In this document: positions 7,628-14,998 of the stretch, piece by piece
Layout: each line of letters opens with the position of its first letter
How positions within the stretch are numbered: the stretch's first letter is position 1
NCBI GenBank assembly: GCA_964638245.1
Contig: CAZWZG010000025.1
Location: forward strand, 1 to 26,697
Source: CAZWZG01 sp964638245
GTDB taxonomy: Bacteria; Pseudomonadota; Alphaproteobacteria; Rhodobacterales; Rhodobacteraceae
Direction of reading: 5' to 3'
Length of the DNA stretch: 26,697 nucleotides
Notes under the pieces: model-generated
Databases searched by the model: none
Seen by the model: the letters and a program-made list of their open reading frames with translations, nothing else
What the model was told of the DNA's origin: nothing
Made by a program: the position numbers and the translations under genes

Positions 7628-8754
7628 TGGCAGAGCGTATCAGACTGGGCATGGTGGGCGGCGGCAATGACGCGTTCATCGGAGCTGTTCACAGGATCGC
7701 AAGCCGCATTGACGATCATTTCGAATTGGTCGCGGGCGCACTGTCTTCGACACCGGAAAAGTCGCAGGCCAGCGGGGCGGCCTTAGGCCTCCCGCGGATC
7801 TATGACGATTTCAAATCCATGGCGATCCGCGAAGCACGCCTGAAGACCGGTATCGAGGCGGTCTCAATCGTCACCCCGAACCACGTCCATTATGCCGCTG
7901 CGCGGGAGTTTCTGAAGCGCGGCATTCACGTCATTTGCGACAAGCCGCTGACCTCGACCTTGAGCGATGCCAAGAAACTCGTGAAGGCTGCTGAAGCCTC
8001 GGATGCGCTGTTCATCCTGACCCACAACTACACCGGCTATCCAATGGTGCGCCAAGCGCGTGAGATGATCGCGGCGGGCGAGATTGGAAAGGTCCGCGTG
8101 GTCCAAGTCGAATACCCGCAGGACTGGCTGACGGTCGAACAGGACTTCAAGCAAGCCGAATGGCGCACCGACCCAGCGCGCTCCGGCGCAGGCGGCTCCA
8201 CAGGCGACATTGGCACCCATGCCTACAACCTTGCCTGCTTTGTTACGGGGCTGACGGCCACTGAACTTGCCGCCGATCTCGACGCGTTCGTGCCGGGGCG
8301 GCAAGTGGACGATAATGGCCACGTGATGCTGCGCTTTGATGGTGGGGCGAAGGGCATGTTGTGGTGCAGTCAGGTGGCGCCAGGCAACGAAAACGCCCTG
8401 CGCATCCGGATTTATGGCGAGAAAGGCGGGCTTGAGTGGGCGCAAGAGGATCCGAATTACCTCTGGTTCACGCCATTTGGGGAACCCAAACGCTTGATCA
8501 CACGGGGCGGTGCCGGATCAGGTCAAGCGGCCGGGCGGGTCAGTCGAACGCCGCCGGGCCACCCAGAAGGGTATTTAGAAGGCTTTGCGAATATCTATTC
8601 AGAGGCGGCAGAGGCGATACGGGCTAAGCGCGCTGGCAAGGCGCCAGGCACCGAGGTCATCTACCCGACAGTGAGCGATGGTTTGAAAGGTGTCGAGTTC
8701 GTCGATGCCTGCGTCAGAAGTTCAAGCCGAAACGCGGCTTGGGTCAGGCTTTAG
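7627..8754 (+). CDS. Gfo/Idh/MocA-family sugar oxidoreductase
   Basis: This 375-residue NAD(P)-dependent dehydrogenase has an N-terminal Rossmann fold with GMVGGGNDAFIGAVH (about residues 8-22) and the family's lysine motif as CDKPL near residue 100. The C-terminal substrate domain carries GGSTGDIGTHAYN, with the His expected at the active site. The family oxidises sugars, polyols or inositols, commonly at C1, C2 or C3. Its ATG overlaps the stop of the TIM-barrel gene (TGATG), and it is the last gene of the operon. No obvious intrinsic terminator follows in the 69 bases before the tRNA. The family is secure and the substrate is not determined. Confidence 0.93.
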   Translation: MAERIRLGMVGGGNDAFIGAVHRIASRIDDHFELVAGALSSTPEKSQASGAALGLPRIYDDFKSMAIREARLKTGIEAVSIVTPNHVHYAAAREFLKRGIHVICDKPLTSTLSDAKKLVKAAEASDALFILTHNYTGYPMVRQAREMIAAGEIGKVRVVQVEYPQDWLTVEQDFKQAEWRTDPARSGAGGSTGDIGTHAYNLACFVTGLTATELAADLDAFVPGRQVDDNGHVMLRFDGGAKGMLWCSQVAPGNENALRIRIYGEKGGLEWAQEDPNYLWFTPFGEPKRLITRGGAGSGQAAGRVSRTPPGHPEGYLEGFANIYSEAAEAIRAKRAGKAPGTEVIYPTVSDGLKGVEFVDACVRSSSRNAAWVRL

Positions 8755-8823
8755 GGTCTTTCGCGATGCAGCGGAACAAGTTGGGTGGCGATCAAACCCA
8801 TAAATCTAGTTTAGAGGGAAAAG

Positions 8824-8898
8824 TGGCAGCCCGTAGGGGAATCGAACCCCTCTTTCCAGGTTGAAAACCTGGCGTCCTAACCGATAGACGAACGGGCC
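8824..8898 (-). tRNA. tRNA-Glu (anticodon TTC), CCA encoded
   Basis: Read on the - strand, this is a 75-base cloverleaf. The acceptor stem is GGCCCGT/ACGGGCT with a G-U first pair and discriminator G, followed by encoded CCA. The anticodon arm is CCAGG-TTTTCAA-CCTGG, with TTC at positions 34-36. The T arm is AGGGG-TTCGATT-CCCCT. The fold and sequence match bacterial tRNA-Glu. It sits downstream of recJ on the same strand, with its own promoter candidate. Confidence 0.97.
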
Positions 8899-8914
8899 AC
8901 GCTTTGGTCGAGCT

Positions 8915-8943
8915 TATCTAGGCAAAGCGATGGACGCTGGCAA
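8915..8943 (-). promoter_or_regulatory. Candidate sigma70-type promoter for tRNA-Glu
   Basis: On the - strand, TTGCCA (complement of 8938-8943) is separated by exactly 17 bases from TAGATA (complement of 8915-8920), about 17 bases upstream of the tRNA 5' end. The -35 box matches the consensus at five of six positions; the -10 box is weaker. This is a pattern match only. Confidence 0.5.
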
Positions 8944-8952
8944 GGGGATTTT

Positions 8953-10698
8953 TCATCCGCTTTGGGCGGCATCTTCGAGGATCAATTGCGCCTTTCGCCG
9001 ACCGCCCCAGTCGTTGATGTCGAGGCGTCCCGCGACGTGGAACTGTGCGCCGCCGTGGCTCAAAAGCGCTTGACCCATTGGGGTGGGCACGGCCCCGAAA
9101 GCGATGGCATCCAAGGTGGCCCCGTCTTCGCCGCGCAGTGTCAGTTTCAGGTGATCCGTTCCGACCGGCTTGGCAAATCCGATGCGAACACCCGGCAAAG
9201 CGAATCGCGGCGAAGGGGCGGCTTGGCCAAACGGGCCAGCGGTTTCCAGCGAATCGACCAAGTCCGGAGTTGCGCCCCCTGGCATCAGCATTGCATCGAT
9301 CCGCATGTCCTTTGGCCCATCCAGCACCGGGGCCTGACGCGCGACCAGTTCGTCGAGCCGGGCCATCGCGGCCTCGAGTTTATCTTCGGCCACTGTCAGG
9401 CCCGCGGCCATTTTGTGACCACCCCCTGCCATCAAGAGGTCTTCGGCGACCAGTCGTTGCACGATCGAGCCAAGGTCGACGCCCGGAATGGACCGTCCCG
9501 ACCCTTTGCCGACGCCGTTCTCGACACCAATGACAAAGGATGGTCGCCCCGAGTGCTCTTTCAGACGCGACGCGACAATGCCGACAACCCCGGGGTGCCA
9601 GCCCGCACCAGCGGCCCAAGCAACTGCCCCGGCCGGACGTTCGTCAGCAAAGGCCAACGCCGCTGCGCGCACGGCGGCTTCGGTCTCGCGCCGCTCTGTG
9701 TTCAGTTCATCAAGCTTGGCCGCAATCGCCGTGGCTTCGTGTGGATCGTCCGTCGTTAGAAGACGCGCGCCAAGGTCGGCCTGTCCAATCCTGCCGCCCG
9801 CGTTGATGCGCGGGCCAAAGACATAGCCCAAATGATAGGTCGTCGGTGCTTTGTCCAAGCGTGCAATGTCGGACAAGGCGACAAGGCCCGTTCGCGTCCG
9901 TCGCGCCATCACCGCAAGTCCTTGCCGTACCAATGCGCGGTTCACGCCGCGCAACGGGGCGACATCGGCAACCGTTGCAAGCGCCACGAGGTCGAGTAAG
10001 GCCATAAGGTCGACGGCTTTCCCGGTCCCGCGTCGCCTGCGTTCGAGTTCCACGAGGAGTAAGAACACCACCGTGGCAGCCGCCAGATGCCCAAGTTGGC
10101 CGTCTTCGTCGGCCCGGTTCGGGTTCACGACTGCGACGGCAGGGGGCAGGGTTTCGCCGCTGAGGTGGTGGTCGAGCACGATGATATCGGCGCCCGCATT
10201 TGCAAAGGCCTCATGCCCTAGCGTGCCGCAATCCACACAAATGATCAGCGAATGCGACGCGGAAAGCGCTGCCATCGCTTCCGCGTTTGGGCCGTAGCCC
10301 TCTTCGATGCGGTCGGGGACATAGAGGCTTGCGTCATGACCAACCGCGCGGAGCCAGCGGATCATCAAGGCCGCGCTGGTCCCGCCATCGACATCATAGT
10401 CGGCAAAGACGGCGATCTTTTCGCGTTGTTTGACCGCTGCAAGTACACGCTCGGCCGCCGCATCCATGTCCTTGAGCTGCATCGGATCGGGGAGAAGATC
10501 GCGGAGTTTTGGATTGAGATAGGCTTCGACATCGTCCGGGGCGACGCCAAGGCGGGCCAGGATCGCCGCCACCGCGGGCGACTGCCCAGTGCGCTGCTGG
10601 ATCGTTTCGGCTGCGCGTTCGGTCGCGGCATTGGGTCCGACCCATCGTCGGTTTCCGAGCGAGGTTTCGACACCCAGAAATGCCCGTTGTTCAGACAG
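8953..10698 (-). CDS. recJ: Single-stranded-DNA-specific 5'-3' exonuclease RecJ, probable CTG start
   Basis: RecJ degrades single-stranded DNA 5' to 3' in recombination and mismatch repair. With the start below, the protein is 581 residues, normal for RecJ. DHH-phosphoesterase motifs are DYDVDG (about 100-105), CVDCGTLG, the DHH triplet in IVLDHHLSG (about 176-178) and ATVADVAPL. The DHHA1 domain has GGGHKMAAGLT. A GTG at 10572 would remove the expected N-terminal stretch AFLGVETSLGNRRWVGPNA. The frame is open only to a TGA just upstream, and the best initiator is CTG at 10698-10696, overlapping the glpX stop by eight bases. No strong ribosome site is seen, so coupling to glpX is likely. Confidence 0.93.
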   Translation of the reverse strand: MSEQRAFLGVETSLGNRRWVGPNAATERAAETIQQRTGQSPAVAAILARLGVAPDDVEAYLNPKLRDLLPDPMQLKDMDAAAERVLAAVKQREKIAVFADYDVDGGTSAALMIRWLRAVGHDASLYVPDRIEEGYGPNAEAMAALSASHSLIICVDCGTLGHEAFANAGADIIVLDHHLSGETLPPAVAVVNPNRADEDGQLGHLAAATVVFLLLVELERRRRGTGKAVDLMALLDLVALATVADVAPLRGVNRALVRQGLAVMARRTRTGLVALSDIARLDKAPTTYHLGYVFGPRINAGGRIGQADLGARLLTTDDPHEATAIAAKLDELNTERRETEAAVRAAALAFADERPAGAVAWAAGAGWHPGVVGIVASRLKEHSGRPSFVIGVENGVGKGSGRSIPGVDLGSIVQRLVAEDLLMAGGGHKMAAGLTVAEDKLEAAMARLDELVARQAPVLDGPKDMRIDAMLMPGGATPDLVDSLETAGPFGQAAPSPRFALPGVRIGFAKPVGTDHLKLTLRGEDGATLDAIAFGAVPTPMGQALLSHGGAQFHVAGRLDINDWGGRRKAQLILEDAAQSG

Positions 10699-11653
10699 GG
10701 TTGCGATAGCTCATCCGGCGCACCGAGCCGGTTTTTGAGCGCATCAGCATGGTTTCCGCCGTCAGATAGCCAACCTCGCGCTTGATGCCTGGAAGGATCG
10801 AGCCGTCGGTCACGCCCGTCGCGGCAAAGATCACATCGCCTGTGCACATATCATCGCGGGTATAGACACGGTTCAGGTTCGTGATCCCTGCCTTCTTCGC
10901 GCGCGCCTCTTCATCGCCATTGCGGAACAAAAGCTTGCCGTAGATTTGCCCACCCATGCACTTCAGCGCCGCTGCGGCGAGAACGCCTTCGGGTGCACCC
11001 CCGGAGCCCATGTACATGTCGATACCGGTCTTGGCGGCTTCCGCGCAGTGGATGATCCCAGCGACATCGCCATCGGTGATCAACCGGATCGCAGCGCCGG
11101 TGGTGCGGATTTCCTCGATCATGTCTTCGTGGCGGGGGCGTTCGAGAACACAGACGGTGATATCGTTGGTCGAACAGCCTTTTGCCGACGCGAGTGCCGA
11201 GACGCGCTCGGCCGGGCTCATATCGAGCGTGACAACGCCGGTGCGAAAACCGGGGCCGATCGCAAGCTTCTCCATGTAGACGTCTGGCGCGTGCAGCATC
11301 GTGCCCCGCGGCCCCATCGCGATCACGGCGAGCGCGTTTGGCATATCCTTGGCCGTCAGTGTCGTGCCCTCGAGCGGATCCAGCGCGATATCCACCTGTG
11401 GGCCAGTTCCCGAACCGACTTCTTCGCCGATATAAAGCATAGGCGCCTCGTCGCGCTCGCCTTCACCGATCACGACAACGCCTTGAATGTCGAGCTTGTT
11501 CAACTGTGTGCGCATGGCGTCGACCGCCGCCTGATCGGCCGCTTTTTCGTCCCCGCGCCCGATGAGGTCTGCCGAGGCCAGTGCGGCGGCCTCGCTGACG
11601 CGGCCAAGGCCAAGAGAAAGCATTCGATCATGAAATTCGGGGGACTCGGCCAT
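10691..11653 (-). CDS. glpX: Class II fructose-1,6-bisphosphatase
   Basis: This 320-residue GlpX-type phosphatase converts fructose 1,6-bisphosphate to fructose 6-phosphate for gluconeogenesis; this class lacks similarity to the classical Fbp. Diagnostic metal and substrate motifs are GEGERDEAPMLYIGEEVG and DPLEGTTLTA, with GSGGAPEGVLAAAALKCMGG further on. I chose the ATG at 11653 (MAESPEFHDRML) because AAAGG then lies about nine bases upstream; the ATG nine bases earlier would leave no spacing. It lies head-to-head with purA across 151 bases and overlaps recJ at its end, forming a glpX-recJ unit. Confidence 0.95.
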   Translation of the reverse strand: MAESPEFHDRMLSLGLGRVSEAAALASADLIGRGDEKAADQAAVDAMRTQLNKLDIQGVVVIGEGERDEAPMLYIGEEVGSGTGPQVDIALDPLEGTTLTAKDMPNALAVIAMGPRGTMLHAPDVYMEKLAIGPGFRTGVVTLDMSPAERVSALASAKGCSTNDITVCVLERPRHEDMIEEIRTTGAAIRLITDGDVAGIIHCAEAAKTGIDMYMGSGGAPEGVLAAAALKCMGGQIYGKLLFRNGDEEARAKKAGITNLNRVYTRDDMCTGDVIFAATGVTDGSILPGIKREVGYLTAETMLMRSKTGSVRRMSYRNPV

Positions 11654-11804
11654 GTGAACCATCCTTTTGGGGTCGCCGTTAATACCTGGCTCCGTCCTAT
11701 CGGCTGCGCCTCTTGCGGGCAAGGGACGGACCCCGGTTTGCGCCTTTTCTCTTGGGGCGGCGCGATGTAAGACCGCGCGGGTTCAACGCGCAAGCGAGGC
11801 AGGA

Positions 11805-13097
11805 ATGGCAAACGTCGTGGTGGTCGGCGCCCAATGGGGCGACGAGGGGAAAGGCAAGATCGTTGATTGGCTGAGCGAACGCTCGGACATCGTGGCCCGC
11901 TTTCAGGGTGGACACAACGCAGGCCACACGTTGGTCATCGACGGAACCGTCTACAAGCTGCACGCTTTGCCCTCGGGAGTCGTGCGCGGCGGCAAGCTTT
12001 CGGTCATTGGCAACGGCGTCGTCCTTGATCCATGGCACCTTCTCAAAGAGATCGCTGAAATCCAGGGGCAGGGCGTCGAGATCACGCCCAAGACCTTGAT
12101 GATTGCCGAAAACACGCCACTCATCCTGCCGTTCCATGGCGAGCTTGATCGTGCGCGAGAAGCGCAGAACTCGGTCGCCAAGATCGGGACCACGGGCCGC
12201 GGCATTGGGCCAGCCTACGAGGACAAGGTGGGACGCAGAGTAATCCGAGTGGCCGATCTGGCGGATGCGGCGACGCTGGAGCGTCGCGTGGACCGCGCGT
12301 TGGTGCACCACAATGCTTTGCGAGCGGGGTTGGGACTTGAACCCATTGATCGGGACGGTCTGATCGCAAAACTGAATGAGATCGCGCCGCAAATCCTGCA
12401 ATACGCCGCCCCCGTGTGGAAGGTCATGACGGAGGCGCGCAAGGCGGGCAAACGTATCCTGTTCGAAGGCGCACAAGGAGCGCTGCTGGACATCGATTTC
12501 GGGACGTATCCGTTTGTGACCTCGTCGAACGTGATCGCGGCCCAAGCCGCGACTGGGACTGGCGTTGGTCCCGGTTCGATCGATTTCGTGCTCGGGATCG
12601 TCAAAGCCTACACGACCCGCGTCGGTGAAGGCCCGTTTCCGACCGAATTGCACGATGACGATGGCGAACGCCTTGGCACGAGGGGCCATGAGTTTGGCAC
12701 GACCACAGGCCGTAAGCGCCGCTGTGGCTGGTTTGACGCCGCCTTGGTGCGTCAAACCTGTGCCGTCTCTGGTGTCAAAGGCATCGCCCTGACCAAGCTG
12801 GACGTGCTCGACGGGTTTGAACGGCTGAAAATCTGTGTCGGCTACGAGTTGGACGGCAAAACGCTGGACTACCTTCCCACCGCCGCCGACGAACAGGCGC
12901 GCTGCACGCCAGTCTATGAAGAAATGGAAGGCTGGAGCGCCTCGACGGAAGGCGCTCGAAGCTGGGCTGATCTGCCCGCCGGGGCGATCAAGTACGTCCG
13001 TCGCGTGGAAGAGTTGATTGGCTGCCCTGTGGCCCTACTTTCCACATCACCAGAACGCGACGACACGATACTTGTAACGGATCCTTTCCAGGACTGA
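11805..13097 (+). CDS. purA: Adenylosuccinate synthetase
   Basis: PurA joins IMP and aspartate with GTP to form adenylosuccinate, the first committed step to AMP. The protein is 430 residues, the normal length. It begins MANVVVVGAQWGDEGKGKI, containing the GDEGKGK nucleotide loop. NAGHTLV, TTGRGIGPAYEDKVGRR, FEGAQGALLDIDFGTYPF and GRKRRCGWFDA follow in family order, and ALTKLDVLDG is the guanine-recognition segment. AGGCAGGA precedes the chosen ATG; the in-frame extension upstream to 11667 is not conserved-looking and overlaps the glpX leader. The DUF2842 gene follows after three bases and is probably co-transcribed. Confidence 0.98.
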   Translation: MANVVVVGAQWGDEGKGKIVDWLSERSDIVARFQGGHNAGHTLVIDGTVYKLHALPSGVVRGGKLSVIGNGVVLDPWHLLKEIAEIQGQGVEITPKTLMIAENTPLILPFHGELDRAREAQNSVAKIGTTGRGIGPAYEDKVGRRVIRVADLADAATLERRVDRALVHHNALRAGLGLEPIDRDGLIAKLNEIAPQILQYAAPVWKVMTEARKAGKRILFEGAQGALLDIDFGTYPFVTSSNVIAAQAATGTGVGPGSIDFVLGIVKAYTTRVGEGPFPTELHDDDGERLGTRGHEFGTTTGRKRRCGWFDAALVRQTCAVSGVKGIALTKLDVLDGFERLKICVGYELDGKTLDYLPTAADEQARCTPVYEEMEGWSASTEGARSWADLPAGAIKYVRRVEELIGCPVALLSTSPERDDTILVTDPFQD

Positions 13098-13100
13098 CCC

Positions 13101-13331
13101 ATGGCCCTTTCCTACAAAGCCCGCAAACGGCTTTCGCTTTTCGTCCTCGTGGTGGCTTTGCCCGCCTATATCGTCGTGGCCGTGACGATCATGAACAAGA
13201 TCGAGCGGCCGAGCTTTCTGGTCGAATTGGCGATTTATGTCGGATTGGGTATCCTCTGGGCGCTTCCCTTGAAGGCCGTTTTCAAGGGCGTCGGCAAAGA
13301 AGATCCCGACGCCGAAAAACCGTCAGACTAA
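13101..13331 (+). CDS. DUF2842 small membrane protein
   Basis: This 76-residue protein has two hydrophobic helices (about residues 12-30 and 39-58), a basic N-terminus (SYKARKRLS) and a charged C-terminal tail. The SYKARKR start and ILWALPLKAVFKGVG segment match the DUF2842 family of alphaproteobacteria as I remember it. The function is unknown. It begins three bases after the purA stop, with AGGA inside the end of purA as a possible ribosome site. Its stop overlaps the stop of the convergent M20 peptidase gene by four bases. Confidence 0.85.
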   Translation: MALSYKARKRLSLFVLVVALPAYIVVAVTIMNKIERPSFLVELAIYVGLGILWALPLKAVFKGVGKEDPDAEKPSD

Positions 13332-14877
13332 CGCAGTTCCTTTGGTCCACCGGACTCTCCGATGTCCCAGAATACACCGGCCATCAAACGAAGCGCATCC
13401 CGGCAGATCGGCTTCAGAACATGCTCATTGGGCGCATGCTGTGAACATCCACGATAGGAATGCGGGATCCAGACCGTGGGCAGGCCAAGCACATCCGCGA
13501 ACGTATCGTTGGGCAGGGACCCCGCTAGGTTCGGCAGGATATGGGGTGGTTTTCCTGACGTCATTTCAATCGATTGCGCCACAAAGCGCACCCAAGGATG
13601 GTCCGGCGCCAGCCGCGTTGCGGTGAAGAAACCGCGTTTGTGAGGTACGATCTCGACGTCGCCAAACCCCTCGGCATCGAGGTGTCGGCGCAAGGCCGGC
13701 AGGATGTCATCGGGATCGGTGCCCACGACATAGCGCAGCTGACAAGCTGCGCGGGCGGTTGGAGAGATTGCGTTGACTGGCGCGTCGGGCACGCCGCTGG
13801 TCATGGCCAGAACGGCGAAACTGTTCCAGCCAANNNNNNNNNNNNNNNNNNNNNNNNNNNNNNNNNNNNNNNNNNNNNNNNNNNNNNNNNNNNNNNNNNN
13901 NNNNNNNNNNNNNNNNNNNNNNNNNNNNNNNNNGGCGCGTCGGGCACGCCGCTGGTCATGGCCAGAACGGCGAAACTGTTCCAGCCAAAGACACGCTCGG
14001 CAGGGGTCAGGCTTTCTTCGCCCCAGTCCGCGTCGATGGACGGACCCTCGCCGCCTTCAATTGGCAAACCGGCAAGCGCGTCGCGCACACTGTTGGTCAG
14101 GCTGGTGGGCCGCCATTCCGGAATGCGGATCTGACCGCGCACGTCGGTGATCGTGGCCAGCGCTTGGGCAAGGATCATCGCAGGATCAGCAAGAAGGCCG
14201 CCCCAGTTGCCCGAATGATGCGCCCCCTCACGCAAATCGACGATCAGGTCGAAACTGATGCCGCCCCGGGATCCCATGAAAATCGTCGGCGTTTCGGGCT
14301 GAAGGCGTGGGCCATCCGAGGCGATGAGGACGTCGGCGCTCAACGCTTCTCTGTTCGCTGAAAAAAACGCCGCGAGTCCGGGTGACCCCATCTCTTCGCC
14401 GGTTTCGATCACGAGGTGGCAATTGAACCCGAGCGTACCGCGTGTCTTCAGAACTGCGTCCATGGCTGAGATATTGATCAGGTGCTGCGCCTTGTTGTCC
14501 GCCGTGCCGCGCCCGTAAAGCTTGTCGCCCTCTTCGACCAGCTTGAAGGGATGCAAACCGTCGCGCCACTGCTCGGTCTGGGCGCGGATGACATCGCCAT
14601 GGCCATAAGACAGGATCGTCGGCAAGTGCTCGGCTTCGATACGGGTCGCAACCAGTATCGGGCCCGCCCCCGCTTCGGGGTTAGGGTAGATTTTGCAGTC
14701 GAACCTCATGCCCTCAAGCCTGGGCACAACGCCCTCGCCAAGATAGCGATCAAGCTCTGCCGCCTGCTCCCGGGTTTGGCTTTCGCTTGGAATGGCCACC
14801 AATGCACCGAGGTCACTTTGGAACTGTCCGCTATCGAAGTATTGGGTGACTGTTTCGATTGCAGAAAAGCGGCTCAT
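13328..14877 (-). CDS. M20-family metallopeptidase (ArgE/DapE/dipeptidase type), interrupted by an assembly gap
   Basis: This is a cytosolic di-zinc peptidase or deacylase-like protein. Motifs from the start at ATG 14877 are YGHGDVI (metal His93), GRGTADNKAQH (Asp127), ETGEEMGSPG (Glu161-Glu162), ASDGPR, HHSGNWGG and, near the C-terminus, IPHSYRGCSQHAPNEH with the last metal His. AAAGGA lies about ten bases before the ATG. The frame is broken by Ns at 13834-13933. Removing the Ns and one copy of the flanking 55-bp duplicate gives a continuous 464-residue protein with no frameshift (FAVLAMTSGVPDAPVNAI across the join). The gene is therefore almost certainly intact. The exact substrate is unknown; dipeptides or N-acyl amino acids are likely. 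Confidence 0.92.
13779..13833. repeat. 55-bp end duplicate, left copy (assembly artefact)
   Basis: The 55 bases from GGCGCGTCGGGC to TTCCAGCCAA immediately left of the N run are identical to 13934-13988 immediately right of it. Both encode the same piece of the M20 peptidase. This is best explained as unmerged overlapping contig ends. Confidence 0.95.
13834..13933. other. Scaffold gap, exactly 100 Ns
   Basis: Exactly 100 Ns is the usual placeholder for a gap of unknown size. Identical 55-bp ends on both sides indicate that the true gap is zero or negative, meaning the two contigs overlap. Confidence 0.98.
13934..13988. repeat. 55-bp end duplicate, right copy (assembly artefact)
   Basis: This is identical over its full 55 bases to 13779-13833. 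The match stops at the N run on one side of each copy, as expected for contig ends sharing one k-mer rather than for a biological direct repeat. Confidence 0.95.
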
Positions 14878-14971
14878 GGAGGGGTCCTTTGACGTTGGCG
14901 CAGGCTGCGCCGCAAAAGGATGCCACGGGTGCTGCGCGTGTACCAGCGAGCAAGCGGTATCACGGCCAAAG

Positions 14972-14996
14972 AAAAAGCGGCCCGTGGGCCGCTTTC
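14972..14996 (-). terminator. Rho-independent terminator of the acidic-protein gene
   Basis: On the - strand, GAAAGCGGCC and GGCCGCTTTT form a nearly perfect GC-rich stem with a short loop, followed by a run of five Ts. It starts a few bases after the stop codon of the gene at 14999-17185, so it should end that transcript. It also separates that transcript from the M20 gene downstream. Confidence 0.85.
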
Positions 14997-14998
14997 AT

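Noticed and set aside
11697..12755. A 352-codon - strand frame opposite purA
   Set aside because: Shadow of the purA reading frame; no conserved motifs and it conflicts with a certain gene.
13779..13988. The 55-bp duplicate considered as a biological direct repeat or recombination site
   Set aside because: Both copies abut exactly 100 Ns and encode the same protein segment; merging them restores an intact gene, so an assembly artefact is far simpler.
13574..14150. + strand open frames running through the N gap
   Set aside because: They continue only because Ns cannot create stops; the - strand M20 peptidase explains both flanks.
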